64,000 nucleotides of DNA, taken from positions 1,488,001-1,552,000 of the forward strand of contig NZ_JBHSXH010000015.1 of assembly GCF_042662625.1 (NCBI RefSeq), given 5' to 3'. Positions within the stretch are counted from its first letter, which is position 1. Each line of letters opens with the position of its first letter. Below are positions 32,731-41,140 of the stretch, one piece after another. The stretch comes from Halopelagius fulvigenes. GTDB taxonomy: Archaea; Halobacteriota; Halobacteria; Halobacteriales; Haloferacaceae. Position numbers and translations under genes: made by a program. Under the pieces are notes generated by a model. That model was not told where the DNA came from, ran no database searches, and saw only the letters and a list, made by a program, of their open reading frames with translations.

Positions 32731-33399
32731 TCAGACCCGCCGACACCGAGCGACGGCCGAGGCCAGTTCTTCGACGGCGCGCCCGGCCCGACTCGACGGC
32801 GCGCACCGCGTGACGGGGCGGCACTCGGCGACGGCGCGTCCGACGCGGGGGTCGGCCGGGACGACCACCGCCGGCGCGCCGAGAACCTCCTCGAACGCCT
32901 CCGTCGGCGGGTCCGCCACCGCGCGGTTCACCGCGACGGCGACGAGGCCGGCGTCGAGTTCCCGCGCGAGTTCCCGCGTTCGAACGGCGTCGGCGAGTGC
33001 GTACGGGCGCGGCGACGCGACGACGACGCACGCGTCCGCGACGGCGAGGGGCACGCCCGCGTCGGCTTTCATCCCCGCCGGGCAGTCGACCACCACGTCC
33101 CCGTACGCGCGTTCGACGGCGCGGAGGGCGTCGTCGAGGCGGGTCACGTCGGCCGCGCGTGCGCCCGCGAGGGAGCGTCCGCAGGGGAGAATCGTGACGG
33201 GACCGACGCCGTCTCTGACCGCCTCGACCGGGTCGGCCCGCCCCGCGAGGACGTCGTGGAGGTCCGGGCCGCGGCCGGTCGGCAGGTCGGCCATCCCCAA
33301 GTCGGCGTCCACCACCGCGGCGTCGAGGGCCGCGCCGAGTTCGAACGCCAGCGTGGACTTGCCGACGCCGCCCTTCCCACCGGTGACGGCGAGAATCAC
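32731..33399 (-). CDS. minD: MinD/ParA-family ATPase
   Basis: A canonical deviant-Walker ATPase of 222 residues. The P-loop TGGKGGVGKSTLAF lies at residues 5-18, DADLGMADLPTG near 33 and VVVDCPAGMKAD near 112. It lacks an obvious C-terminal amphipathic membrane-targeting helix, which is replaced by a short tail. By position next to mcm it may correspond to Haloferax MinD1 (HVO_0225); this is from memory. It is the last gene of a four-gene operon and its GTG overlaps the previous stop (GTGA). Archaeal MinD proteins position cell-surface or cytoplasmic structures; the partners here may be the upstream genes. Confidence 0.85.
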   Translation of the reverse strand: MILAVTGGKGGVGKSTLAFELGAALDAAVVDADLGMADLPTGRGPDLHDVLAGRADPVEAVRDGVGPVTILPCGRSLAGARAADVTRLDDALRAVERAYGDVVVDCPAGMKADAGVPLAVADACVVVASPRPYALADAVRTRELARELDAGLVAVAVNRAVADPPTEAFEEVLGAPAVVVPADPRVGRAVAECRPVTRCAPSSRAGRAVEELASAVARCRRV

Positions 33400-34262
33400 G
33401 CCATCCTCCCGACGCCCTCGACGACCGGTCCGGCGTCGGCGTCGGCCGCCCTGTCCGCGAGTCGTTCCGCACTCGCCGCGAACGCTCGAAGCGCCTCCTC
33501 GTCGGTCGCGACGCGTTCGGGGAGCGACGAGACGCCCTCGTACCCGCCGCTTGCTTCGAGGACTTCGGCGGCATCCGCGGCGGAGGCGTCGGTCAACCGT
33601 TCGGCGCGGACGACGCGCGCTCTGACCTCGGCCAACCACGAGGCGACGGACTCGGGAACGCCCGTCGCGGCGGCGGACGACGGTCGGGGAGCGACCGCCG
33701 GTTCGGTCGCGGCGTCGAGTCCGAGTTCGGCGTCGTCGCCCGGAGGGGATTCGATATCGCCGTCGGCGGTGCATCGAGCGTCGATGGCCGCCGGGCCGGA
33801 TTTCGGCCCGTCGTCGGGTTCTGCGTCGTTCTCCGGATCGTCTTCGTCCCCGCCGAGGCGGTTCGCGGCGTTCCGCGGGGTCGTATCGCCGAGTCCGGGT
33901 ACGGCGTCGGCCGGCGGGCGGGCGCGGCCGAGTGATCGAACCGCGTGCGCGACTCCATTTCCCTCGTCGCCGTCCTCTGCGCGGCCGAGCGATTCGACGG
34001 CGACGGGCGCCGAATCGTCTCGTTCGTCGGTTTCGACGGGACAGGCGTAGCCGACGGCGACGGTCCCCTCGGCGGGGACGACGCCCTCGTACCCCTCGTC
34101 GTCCCACCCCGACTCCGCGACGCCCTCGCGGCGCGGCGGACAGACGGGGCCGTCGAGCACGTTTCGGACCCGAACGCGGCGCGCGACGGGCGCGTCGTTG
34201 TGAACGCGGACGGAGACGAGCGTCGCCCCCGCGACGGATTCGACGGAGCAGTCGTGGTACAC
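33396..34262 (-). CDS. Haloarchaea-specific protein in the MinD operon, 288 aa
   Basis: Residues 1-80 form a beta-rich domain with a distinctive pattern, MYHDCSVESVAGATLVSVRV and HNDAPVARRVRVRNVLDGP. A long acidic disordered middle (about 85-205) and a helical C-terminus (about 205-285) follow. No catalytic motif is visible. The GTGA overlap with minD implies coupled translation, and thus possibly a direct partner. The N-terminal domain could be an immunoglobulin-like fold; that is a guess. The family was seen only in haloarchaea, to my knowledge. Confidence 0.7.
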   Translation of the reverse strand: MYHDCSVESVAGATLVSVRVHNDAPVARRVRVRNVLDGPVCPPRREGVAESGWDDEGYEGVVPAEGTVAVGYACPVETDERDDSAPVAVESLGRAEDGDEGNGVAHAVRSLGRARPPADAVPGLGDTTPRNAANRLGGDEDDPENDAEPDDGPKSGPAAIDARCTADGDIESPPGDDAELGLDAATEPAVAPRPSSAAATGVPESVASWLAEVRARVVRAERLTDASAADAAEVLEASGGYEGVSSLPERVATDEEALRAFAASAERLADRAADADAGPVVEGVGRMA

Positions 34263-34292
34263 GGGGTGGTTGGCCGCCCGACCCTACATAAA

Positions 34293-35222
34293 TCACCGGA
34301 CGACGACGGGTGCGCGGAGGAAGTCGCCCGCGGAGTCCGGACCGCCGAACGCGCCGGCGACGGCGGGGGAGACGACCACCGGGGCGCGAACGTCCGCGAG
34401 GCGCGCGACGGCGAGTGCCGCCGCCACCGCGGGGCCGTCGTAGTCGCCCGGTTCCGCGCCCGCGTCGGCGTCGAACGCGTCCGGGACGGCGGCGACGGCG
34501 GCGGCGAACTCCCCGTAGACGAACCCCGCCAGCGACCGCCGGACGGAGCGTTCGAGGTTCCCCACCCGGTCTTGGAGCCTCAGTCGCTCCTCCCTCGCGT
34601 CGCGCGCCTTCCGGGCCTCGGATTCGAGGAGTTCGAGGCGCTGACGGGCGGCGATTCGGTCGGTGGCGACTTCCGAGAGTCGAGTCATCGTCTCCGAGAG
34701 TTCCGCCTCCGCCTCGGCGACTGCCTCGCCGGCGCGCCCATCACCGTCGCCGATATCGTCGCGTTCGCGGTGGGCGGTGAGACGCCCGCGGAGCGTCGCC
34801 ACTCGCTCTCTCAGACGCTCCGTCTCCGCGCCCGCCTCGGCGGCGCGGCGGCGGGCCGCCTCCACGTCGGCGGGCGACGGCGGCCGAACCGACGCCAGTT
34901 CTTCTCGAACGGCGGCGAGTTCGTCGGACGCGGGCGCGGCGTGACCGCGAGTTCGCGCGAGTGCCACGAGTGCCCCCCGTCGGTCGAACGACGCCTCGGG
35001 GTCGATTCGTGCGACGTACTCGTGGACCGGCCCCGGCGGCGGGCAGACGACTTCGGGTCCGTCCGCGGGGGCGGGGCGTCCGACCCGAATCGCGCGGCGA
35101 ACCGCCTCCGCGGAGACGGACGCCTCTCGAAGGTCGAGTACGCTCCCCGAGAACGTCTCGCCGGAGGGGAGGCGCACGCGCGGCGCGTCGCGTCCGGTCG
35201 ACGCCGGTCGCTCGGCGGTCAC
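34293..35222 (-). CDS. Coiled-coil haloarchaea-specific protein in the MinD operon, 309 aa
   Basis: A 309-residue protein. The N-terminal domain (about 1-95) contains VRLPSGETFSGSVLDL and CPPPGPVHEYVARIDPE. A coiled coil of roughly 130 residues follows (about 100-225, with heptads such as ETERLRERVATLRGRL). A C-terminal domain ends LRAPVVVR. It resembles an adaptor or scaffold rather than an enzyme. The GTG start overlaps the stop of the 112-aa gene (GTGA). It lies 30 bp before the 288-aa gene. The partner for the coiled coil may be itself. Confidence 0.7.
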   Translation of the reverse strand: MTAERPASTGRDAPRVRLPSGETFSGSVLDLREASVSAEAVRRAIRVGRPAPADGPEVVCPPPGPVHEYVARIDPEASFDRRGALVALARTRGHAAPASDELAAVREELASVRPPSPADVEAARRRAAEAGAETERLRERVATLRGRLTAHRERDDIGDGDGRAGEAVAEAEAELSETMTRLSEVATDRIAARQRLELLESEARKARDAREERLRLQDRVGNLERSVRRSLAGFVYGEFAAAVAAVPDAFDADAGAEPGDYDGPAVAAALAVARLADVRAPVVVSPAVAGAFGGPDSAGDFLRAPVVVR

Positions 35223-35557
35223 AGGTCGCGGGCGCGCATCGCCGCCGAGTCGGGATGGTCAGTGCCGGCGGCGAACTTGTCGTACGGCGTGCTCTTGGCC
35301 TCCCGGGCCTCGTACGCCGCGGCGGCCTCCCGAACCTCGTCGCGGACGGCGGCGTACTCGTTGAACGGTTCGGTTCGTTCCACCTGCACGTCGTGGCCGT
35401 GCTTCTCGCGGAGGCGGCAGGCGAGGAACGCGCCGAACTCCGTCTCCTTGAACAGGGCGGCGCGCCCGAACCGACGGACGACCACGTCCTCGTGCGTTCG
35501 ACAGGCGTTCCGAAGCGTCTCGCGCGCGTCCCGAGCGTAAGTCACGACCAACAACAC
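35219..35557 (-). CDS. Haloarchaea-specific small protein, first gene of the MinD operon
   Basis: A 112-residue soluble protein starting MLLVVTYARDARETLRNAC. The N-terminal half looks alpha/beta (EDVVVRRFGRAALFKETEFGAF) and the C-terminal half helical (FNEYAAVRDEVREAAAAYEA). No known motif. The start is a GTG at 35557 and the stop overlaps the next GTG. With its 3' neighbours it forms a compact unit ending in minD. A 101-bp gap separates it from the 94-aa gene downstream of mcm, and a promoter should lie there. Confidence 0.65.
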   Translation of the reverse strand: MLLVVTYARDARETLRNACRTHEDVVVRRFGRAALFKETEFGAFLACRLREKHGHDVQVERTEPFNEYAAVRDEVREAAAAYEAREAKSTPYDKFAAGTDHPDSAAMRARDL

Positions 35558-35658
35558 GGATATCTTGAAAGTAACGTCTGCTGAGAAAAATCCCCCGAAG
35601 CGTCGTCGGGCGTCACCGGACGTCGTCCGGTGGGTCGTCGAGGCACCCTCGACGGCGG

Positions 35659-35943
35659 TTACAGTCGGTTCACGTCGAACTGGAGCGTTCCCGATTTCTC
35701 GTCCAACAGGTCGTGGACGCGTTCGCGGGCGTCGGACTCGCTCTCGGCGACGACGACGAGTCCGTGCGCGCGGCCGTCGCCCGTCGCTTGGTACGGCCGC
35801 ACCCCGTCCTCACCCTCGAAGTCCGTCGCGTACGTCCGGAGGACGGTGACGACTCGCTGTTCGGTCGCCGCGAGGTCCGACTCGCCGGACTCGAAGTCGC
35901 GGAGGGCCTCCTCGACGTTGCGGAGGGCGGAGATGCGGTCCAT
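35659..35943 (-). CDS. Small haloarchaea-specific protein directly after mcm
   Basis: A 94-residue acidic protein: helical N-terminus (MDRISALRNVEEALRDFE), then an alpha/beta part with GLVVVAESESDARERVHDLL. The ATG lies 1 bp after the mcm stop, so it is in the mcm transcript and probably coupled. It has no recognised domain. The tight linkage to the replicative helicase suggests a role in replication or its regulation; this is inference from position only. Confidence 0.7.
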   Translation of the reverse strand: MDRISALRNVEEALRDFESGESDLAATEQRVVTVLRTYATDFEGEDGVRPYQATGDGRAHGLVVVAESESDARERVHDLLDEKSGTLQFDVNRL

Positions 35944-35944
35944 C

Positions 35945-38059
35945 TTACGTCGTCCGCAGGTGGTTCGTCCGCGGTTCGTACACCTCGCCCTTCCGGCGGA
36001 GGCTCTCTATCTCCTGTTCGGCCTTGCCCTCCTTCAGGTCGAGTTCCTCCTCGGCGCGCTTGAGGACCTCTTCGACCGGCGCGCCCTCCTCGTACTCCTC
36101 CTCGATGTCGCTGATGAGGGCCTTGAGGTTCTTGATACGGTCGCGTTGGTTCTTCGAGGTGCCCGTCTCCACGATGTCGGCGTCGAACTCGCCCGTCTCG
36201 GGGTCCATCCCGATGTCGCGCAGGCAGGACTCGACGATGGTGGTGACGCGGTCCGCGTCCTCCTCGGTCACCTTGTCGGAGAGGCGGACGCGCGCGGACG
36301 CCTCCGCGAGGCGGACGAGGGCTTCGAGTTTCCGGGCCGTCACCGGCACCGGGGCGTCCTCGTCGGCCCCCTTCGCGCGGAAGTTCACGTAGAAGTCGCG
36401 GATGACCTCCTTCGCCTCCTCGGTCATCGTCGGGAAGCAGGTGCGCTTCGCGTACGCGATGTACTTCCGCAGGAGTTCGGCCTCGATGTCGGGGGCGACT
36501 TCCTGCGTGACGTTGTCGACTTCCTCCTCGGTGAACTCGGAGTTGGTGATGCTCGTCCGTTGGGTGTGGAGTTCGCCCGCGTAGTTCGTGTTGATGATGT
36601 GCTCCGCGAGTTCGGCGTCGGACTCGGGGTCCGGGTCGTCCGTGACGGTGAAGATGAGGTCGAACCGCGAGATGAGGGCGGGTTCGAGGTCGATCTGCTC
36701 GCCGATGGACTCGTACTGGTCGAAGCGGCCGTACTTTGGGTTCGCCGCGCCGAGGAGCGAACACCGCGACTTCAGCGTCGCGTTGATGCCGGCCTTCGAC
36801 ACCGAAATCTGCTGCTGCTCTAACCCTTCGTGCATCGCAGAGCGGTCCTCGGGGCGCATCTTGTCGAGTTCGTCCACCGCGGCGATGCCCTTGTCCGCGA
36901 GGACGAGGGCACCGGCCTCCAGCGTCCACTGTTGGCCGTCGCCGAAGTCGTCGCGGACGGCGGCGGCGGTCAGACCCGCCGAGGAGGAACCCTTCCCCGA
37001 CGTGTAGACGGACCGCGGCGCGATGTTCCGGATGTACTGCAGCATCTGGGACTTCCCGGTACCGGGGTCGCCGATGAGGAGCATGTGCAGGTCGCCGCGG
37101 ATGCGGGACCCGTCCGGGAGGTGCTTGGTCACGCCCGAGAACAGTTGGAGAATCATCGCGAGTTTCTCCTGTTCGTAGCCGTAGATGGAGGGCGCGACGG
37201 AGGCGATCATCTTGTCGTAGATGTCGTCGGCGTTCGACAGTTCGACGATTTCGGCCACGTCCTCCTCGGAGATGTCCATGTCCTCGAACTCCTCGTCCTC
37301 TATCTCGACGGCGACGCCGTCCATGTAGAGGTCGAAGATGGGCGTCTTCTCCTGACCCGACGTCTGCTGTTCGATGTGGAGGACGCCCGTGACGGTGACG
37401 TGGTCGCCCGCGGTGACCTTCCCCGTCACGTCGTCCTCGATGTCGATATCGATGCTCTGCGGCGTCTCGCCGCCCCGCAGGCCCTCGGGGCTCTCTTGGA
37501 CGCGGAGTTTCTGCGAGTCGATGAACTCGGACTGGTCGAAGTTGACGTGGAACGGTCCCTGTCGCTCGCAGCCCTGACACTCGTGCGGTTCTTGGAACCC
37601 GCTGTCGGTCTGCGGGATGTACGTCATCGTCCCGCAGCGTTGGCACTCGAACGCCGCCTCCGTGATCTTCGGGCGGACGTCCGTCGCCTTCCGGACGATG
37701 CCCTGCACGGCGACCATCCGACCGATGTGGTCGTCGTGGACGCGGATGTTGCGGATGTCGACCGTGTCGGGGAGGTTCCGGAGGCGGACGTGCGCCTGCC
37801 CGAGTTTGACGTCCGCCGGGAGGTCGTACAGGCGGAGGCCCTCCTCGGCGTACTCGCGTATCTGATCGGGCTTCTTCCGGTAGTCCTCCGCGAGGTCGGC
37901 GTCGAACTGGTACAAGTCCTCGTAGTCGACGTACAGCGAACGCTGCTCGTTGGGGTACTTCTGGGCGAGTTTCCCTATCTCGTCCCGGTAGTACTTCCGG
38001 TAGAACTGTATGAACCGGTCGGTGAGGTCTGTGTTCGGGTCCTGCGGGGCCTGCGCCAT
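35945..38059 (-). CDS. mcm: Minichromosome maintenance helicase MCM
   Basis: The replicative DNA helicase, a ring-forming AAA+ ATPase. The 704-residue protein has an N-terminal domain with a zinc site (CQRC...CQGC near 137-163), then the ATPase core: Walker A GDPGTGKSQ near 330, Walker B AAVDELDKM near 393, and the arginine-finger SRFDLIF near 463. A C-terminal winged helix lies at about 620-700. No intein interrupts the P-loop region, unlike some haloarchaeal mcm genes. A TATA-like element is 25 nt upstream. A 94-aa gene follows after 1 bp. Confidence 0.95.
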   Translation of the reverse strand: MAQAPQDPNTDLTDRFIQFYRKYYRDEIGKLAQKYPNEQRSLYVDYEDLYQFDADLAEDYRKKPDQIREYAEEGLRLYDLPADVKLGQAHVRLRNLPDTVDIRNIRVHDDHIGRMVAVQGIVRKATDVRPKITEAAFECQRCGTMTYIPQTDSGFQEPHECQGCERQGPFHVNFDQSEFIDSQKLRVQESPEGLRGGETPQSIDIDIEDDVTGKVTAGDHVTVTGVLHIEQQTSGQEKTPIFDLYMDGVAVEIEDEEFEDMDISEEDVAEIVELSNADDIYDKMIASVAPSIYGYEQEKLAMILQLFSGVTKHLPDGSRIRGDLHMLLIGDPGTGKSQMLQYIRNIAPRSVYTSGKGSSSAGLTAAAVRDDFGDGQQWTLEAGALVLADKGIAAVDELDKMRPEDRSAMHEGLEQQQISVSKAGINATLKSRCSLLGAANPKYGRFDQYESIGEQIDLEPALISRFDLIFTVTDDPDPESDAELAEHIINTNYAGELHTQRTSITNSEFTEEEVDNVTQEVAPDIEAELLRKYIAYAKRTCFPTMTEEAKEVIRDFYVNFRAKGADEDAPVPVTARKLEALVRLAEASARVRLSDKVTEEDADRVTTIVESCLRDIGMDPETGEFDADIVETGTSKNQRDRIKNLKALISDIEEEYEEGAPVEEVLKRAEEELDLKEGKAEQEIESLRRKGEVYEPRTNHLRTT

Positions 38060-38080
38060 CGATAGAGGCTACGTCCTGCA

Positions 38081-38090
38081 TCGAATAAGA
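38081..38090 (-). promoter_or_regulatory. TATA-like element of mcm
   Basis: On the minus strand it reads TCTTATTCGA, about 25 nt before the ATG at 38059. Confidence 0.5.
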
Positions 38091-38207
38091 GTCTTCGCCA
38101 CGCGCGCGACCCCTCCCCCTTATCGGGGGAGTCCGAGCGGAAGGTACGGGCGCGCACCGGCGGGTGAGACGAGAGGCCGAGATGAGGGAGAGAGCGGTCG
38201 AGACGGA

Positions 38208-38819
38208 TCAGAACGAGACGTTCGTCTCGATGTCCTCGGTGGCGTCGCGGAGTCCGTCGTGGTGGGCGTCCACGTCGAGGCGCGAGGAGAGTTCCGCGTC
38301 GGTGAGGAGTTCCTCGAACTCGTCGCGGAAGCGGTGGTTCGCGCGCGTCGCCTCCGCCGTCGCCTCGACGACGCGGCGGTAGCGCGCGACCGTCTCGGCG
38401 TCGGCGTCCAAGTTCGCGGCGCACGCCTCGTCGTCCGCGCCCTCGGCGACGAGCGAACGGAGGTCGTCGAACTCGAACGGCGCGTCGCGGTCCGCCTCGC
38501 CGACGAGGTGGAGGTCCATCCGGGCGCGGAACACCGTCTCCGCGTCGGCGTCGGCGTCGAGTTCCGCGGCGATTTCGTCGTCGTCCGCCCCCTCGTAGAA
38601 GCCGAAGACGACCCGCTTGAGGTCGGCGTCGCCGAGACCGCTCTCGAACTCGTAGCGGTCGCGCATCCGCGAGACGAGTTCGCCCACCCGTTCGGTCACC
38701 CGCCGGTCGTCGCCGTCGTCCACCAACGACCCCGGGCCCTCCTCCTGCGATTCCGTCACGGTGTCCGAGCCCGTGGCGTCGATGAAGATGTCTCGGAGTT
38801 TGGCCGTCTTCTCGTCCAT
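38208..38819 (-). CDS. Haloarchaeal Cmi4-like protein (conditioned-medium-induced type)
   Basis: A 203-residue acidic protein starting MDEKTAKLRDIFIDATGSD and ending EDIETNVSF. It contains repeated helical units (DLKRVVFGFYEGADDDEIAA, DDLRSLVAEGADDEACAANL), which look like two degenerate HTH-type repeats. From memory it matches haloarchaeal proteins named conditioned medium-induced protein 4; this is unverified and the name implies no known activity. The ATG at 38819 is preferred over an upstream in-frame methionine that lies in the promoter region. It is upstream of mcm on the same strand, divergent from bioY. Confidence 0.65.
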   Translation of the reverse strand: MDEKTAKLRDIFIDATGSDTVTESQEEGPGSLVDDGDDRRVTERVGELVSRMRDRYEFESGLGDADLKRVVFGFYEGADDDEIAAELDADADAETVFRARMDLHLVGEADRDAPFEFDDLRSLVAEGADDEACAANLDADAETVARYRRVVEATAEATRANHRFRDEFEELLTDAELSSRLDVDAHHDGLRDATEDIETNVSF

Positions 38820-38922
38820 AGGTAGATCTCTCAGGGCGTGAAGCACGAAAAACTTACTGGGGCGACGCATCCAAATACCGGACTGTCGGCCGAATCCGCG
38901 TCGTACGAGGACCGCCGCCGAT

Positions 38923-38937
38923 GTTCGTCAACCGAAC
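38923..38937. promoter_or_regulatory. Inverted repeat GTTCG-N5-CGAAC upstream of bioY
   Basis: A short palindrome 33 nt before the bioY ATG, in the divergent promoter region. It is a possible site for a biotin-responsive repressor; short and therefore uncertain. Confidence 0.3.
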
Positions 38938-38969
38938 GATTCATTGTGGTTTACGAGACACGGAGGTAC

Positions 38970-39554
38970 ATGGCGACTGAAACGGAGTCGGTCGAACTCG
39001 TCGGCGACGAGTCCGCGCGGAATATCGCGCGCGCGGTGCTCTTCGCCGCCGTGACGAGTGCGACCGCGCCCGTCGATCTAGTCCACCCCCTCGTACCGAA
39101 CGTTCCGATAACGCTCCAGACGCTGTGGGTCTTCCTCGCCGGCGTCGTCCTCGGTCCCCTGTGGGCGGGCGTCTCCTTCGTCCTCTACGCGGTGGGCGGG
39201 GTGATCGGCCTCCCGGTGTTCGCCGGGGGGTCGAGCGGTCTCGGCGTCCTCCTCGGGCCGACCGGCGGGTTCATCGTCGGATTCCCCGTCGCCGCCTCCG
39301 CGGTGGGCCTCGTCGCGCACGGCACCGGTAGTCTCTCCGCGCCGGGCGACATCCCCCTCCCGCGAATCGTCGCGGCGATGGTCGCCGGGTCGGCGGTCAT
39401 CTACGCCGTCGGCGCGGTTGGGTTCTCCGTCGTCCAGGGCATCGGTCTGCTGGCCGCCGTCTCGGCTGTCGTGATACCGTTCCTCCCCGTCGCGGCCGTG
39501 AAGATAGCCGTCGCCGCGGCGGTGACGCGAAGCGACGCCATCGTCGCGCGGTGA
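38970..39554 (+). CDS. bioY: Biotin ECF transporter, S component BioY
   Basis: The substrate-binding membrane subunit of an energy-coupling-factor biotin importer. The 194-residue protein has six hydrophobic segments and the BioY motifs PLVPNVPITLQTLWVFLAG near 43, LYAVGGVIGLPVFAGG near 75 and LGPTGGFIVGFP near 93. The ATG at 38970 is preceded by GGAGGT (38962-38967), a clear Shine-Dalgarno. The ATPase and T-component genes follow at once, so the module is complete. Confidence 0.93.
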   Translation: MATETESVELVGDESARNIARAVLFAAVTSATAPVDLVHPLVPNVPITLQTLWVFLAGVVLGPLWAGVSFVLYAVGGVIGLPVFAGGSSGLGVLLGPTGGFIVGFPVAASAVGLVAHGTGSLSAPGDIPLPRIVAAMVAGSAVIYAVGAVGFSVVQGIGLLAAVSAVVIPFLPVAAVKIAVAAAVTRSDAIVAR

Positions 39555-39572
39555 CGTCGTGAGGCGAACGCG

Positions 39573-40349
39573 ATGATCGCCGTCCGCAACCTCACCCACC
39601 GCTACGGCGAGGTGACGGCCGTCGACGACGTGAGCCTGACCGTCGAAGACGGGTCGTTCGTCCTGCTCGCGGGGGCGAACGGGTCCGGGAAGACGACGCT
39701 GGTGCGCCACTTCAACGGCCTCCTCTCGCCGGACGAGGGGGCCGTCGAGGTGAACGGCCGCCCCGTCGCCGAGGACGTGGTGACCGCCCGAACCGCCGTC
39801 GGGATGGTGTTTCAGGACCCCCGCGACGGGTTCGTCGCCTCGACGGTGCGCGCGGACGTGGCGTTCGGCCCCGAGAACCTCGGCCTCGAGAGGGCGGAGA
39901 TACGTCGGCGCGTCGAGTCAGCGTTGGCGGCCGTCCGCATGGCCGACCGGGGCGACGCCCGCATCGAGGAACTCTCGGGCGGCGAACGCGAACGCGTCGC
40001 CATCGCGGGCGCGTTGGCGATGGAACCGGACCACCTCGTGTTGGACGAACCGTTCACCGGACTCGACTGGCCCGCGCGGACGGCCGTCCTCGACAGACTC
40101 GAACACCTGCGCGACGCCGGCACCGGCGTCGTCGTCGTCACGCACGACCTGCGGGACGTGTCGGAACTCGCCGACCGGACGGTGGTGATGTCGGAGGGGC
40201 GAGTCGAACTCGACTCGTCGGACCCCTCACCCGACCGCCTGCGGGAACTCGGCGTCCGCCCGCCGCCCGAAGCCGGATCGGAGTCGGCGTCGGAGGCAGA
40301 GACGGGGACGGACGCCGCGTCGCGCCGGCGCGCGAACGAGCGACGATGA
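39573..40349 (+). CDS. bioM: ECF transporter ATPase (A component), biotin module
   Basis: Hydrolyses ATP to drive biotin uptake with BioY and the T component. The 258-residue protein shows Walker A GANGSGKTTL near 34, Q-loop MVFQDPRDGF near 77, signature LSGGERERVAIA near 130, Walker B HLVLDEPFTGLDW near 150 and switch HDLRD near 190. The tail of about 40 residues is acidic and Ser-rich. Its TGA overlaps the ATG of the T-component gene (ATGA). The name follows the context with bioY. Confidence 0.9.
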   Translation: MIAVRNLTHRYGEVTAVDDVSLTVEDGSFVLLAGANGSGKTTLVRHFNGLLSPDEGAVEVNGRPVAEDVVTARTAVGMVFQDPRDGFVASTVRADVAFGPENLGLERAEIRRRVESALAAVRMADRGDARIEELSGGERERVAIAGALAMEPDHLVLDEPFTGLDWPARTAVLDRLEHLRDAGTGVVVVTHDLRDVSELADRTVVMSEGRVELDSSDPSPDRLRELGVRPPPEAGSESASEAETGTDAASRRRANERR

Positions 40350-41050
40350 TCTCCTACGCGCCGGGCGACTCCGCGGCCCACCGCCTCGACCCGCGGACAA
40401 AACTCGGGTTTCAGGCGGCGTTCGCACTCGCGGCGTTCGCGCACACGACGCCCCGCGGACTCGCCGTCCTGACCGTCGTCGCCCTCGGCGTCCTCGCGGC
40501 GTCGCGGACGCCCCTCCTCGGGACGGTGCGGGCGTACCGAGCGTTTCTCCCCTTCCTCGTCGCCGGTCCCCTCTTGGCGGCGGTGACGCTCCGGCCCCCC
40601 CACGTCGTCCCCGCGGCGGCCGTCTACCCCGCACTTTCGAGTTACCGTGTCGTCCTCGTCCTCCTCGTGAGTACCGCGTACATCCGGACGACGCCCGTGC
40701 GGGACTCGCGGGCGGCCATCCAACGCGTCGTCCCCGGGCGCGTCGGCGTCCTCCTCGGGGCGGGCGTGGGGTTCGTCCTCCGCTTTCTCCCCCTCCTGAA
40801 GCGCGACTTGGCGACGATTCGCTCGGCGACGGACGCGCGACTCGGCGACCGGCGCGGCCTGCGCGAACGGATGCGCCTCGTCGCGGAGACGGGCCTCCGA
40901 CGCCTGTTTCTCCGGTCGGACCGCTTCGCCCTCGCGCTTCAGGCCCGCTGTTTCGCGTGGAACCCGACGCTCCCGGAACTCTCCTTCTCGCGGGCGGACG
41001 CGGCGGGCCTCGCGGCGACGGCGATGCTGGTCGCCGCGGCGTTCGTCTGA
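40346..41050 (+). CDS. bioN: ECF transporter T component, biotin module
   Basis: The transmembrane coupling subunit, 234 residues with five or so helices. It begins YAPGDSAAHRLDPRTKLGFQ, typical of EcfT. In the cytoplasmic domain are two Ala-Arg-Xaa-like coupling helices (VRDSRAAIQRVVPGR and DRFALALQARCF). The start overlaps the ATPase stop. With bioY and bioM it completes a dedicated biotin importer; no biotin synthesis genes are in the window, so the cell may depend on uptake. Confidence 0.9.
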   Translation: MISYAPGDSAAHRLDPRTKLGFQAAFALAAFAHTTPRGLAVLTVVALGVLAASRTPLLGTVRAYRAFLPFLVAGPLLAAVTLRPPHVVPAAAVYPALSSYRVVLVLLVSTAYIRTTPVRDSRAAIQRVVPGRVGVLLGAGVGFVLRFLPLLKRDLATIRSATDARLGDRRGLRERMRLVAETGLRRLFLRSDRFALALQARCFAWNPTLPELSFSRADAAGLAATAMLVAAAFV

Positions 41051-41110
41051 CCGCCGGGCGACGGCGACGCCCGCCCCGTCTCTCTGATAAGCGGGTCGGT
41101 GGTGGCAAGA

Positions 41111-41116
41111 TTTAAT
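41111..41116 (+). promoter_or_regulatory. TATA-like element of the Fe-S oxidoreductase gene
   Basis: TTTAAT lies 24 nt before the ATG at 41141; it supports that start rather than the upstream in-frame GTG. Confidence 0.5.
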
Positions 41117-41140
41117 CCCGCGCTTCCCGCCGTATCGACC

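Noticed and set aside
36860..37090. Search for an intein in the MCM P-loop and in the RFC small-subunit P-loop (54100-54180)
   Set aside because: Both motifs are continuous and the protein lengths are those of intein-free family members.
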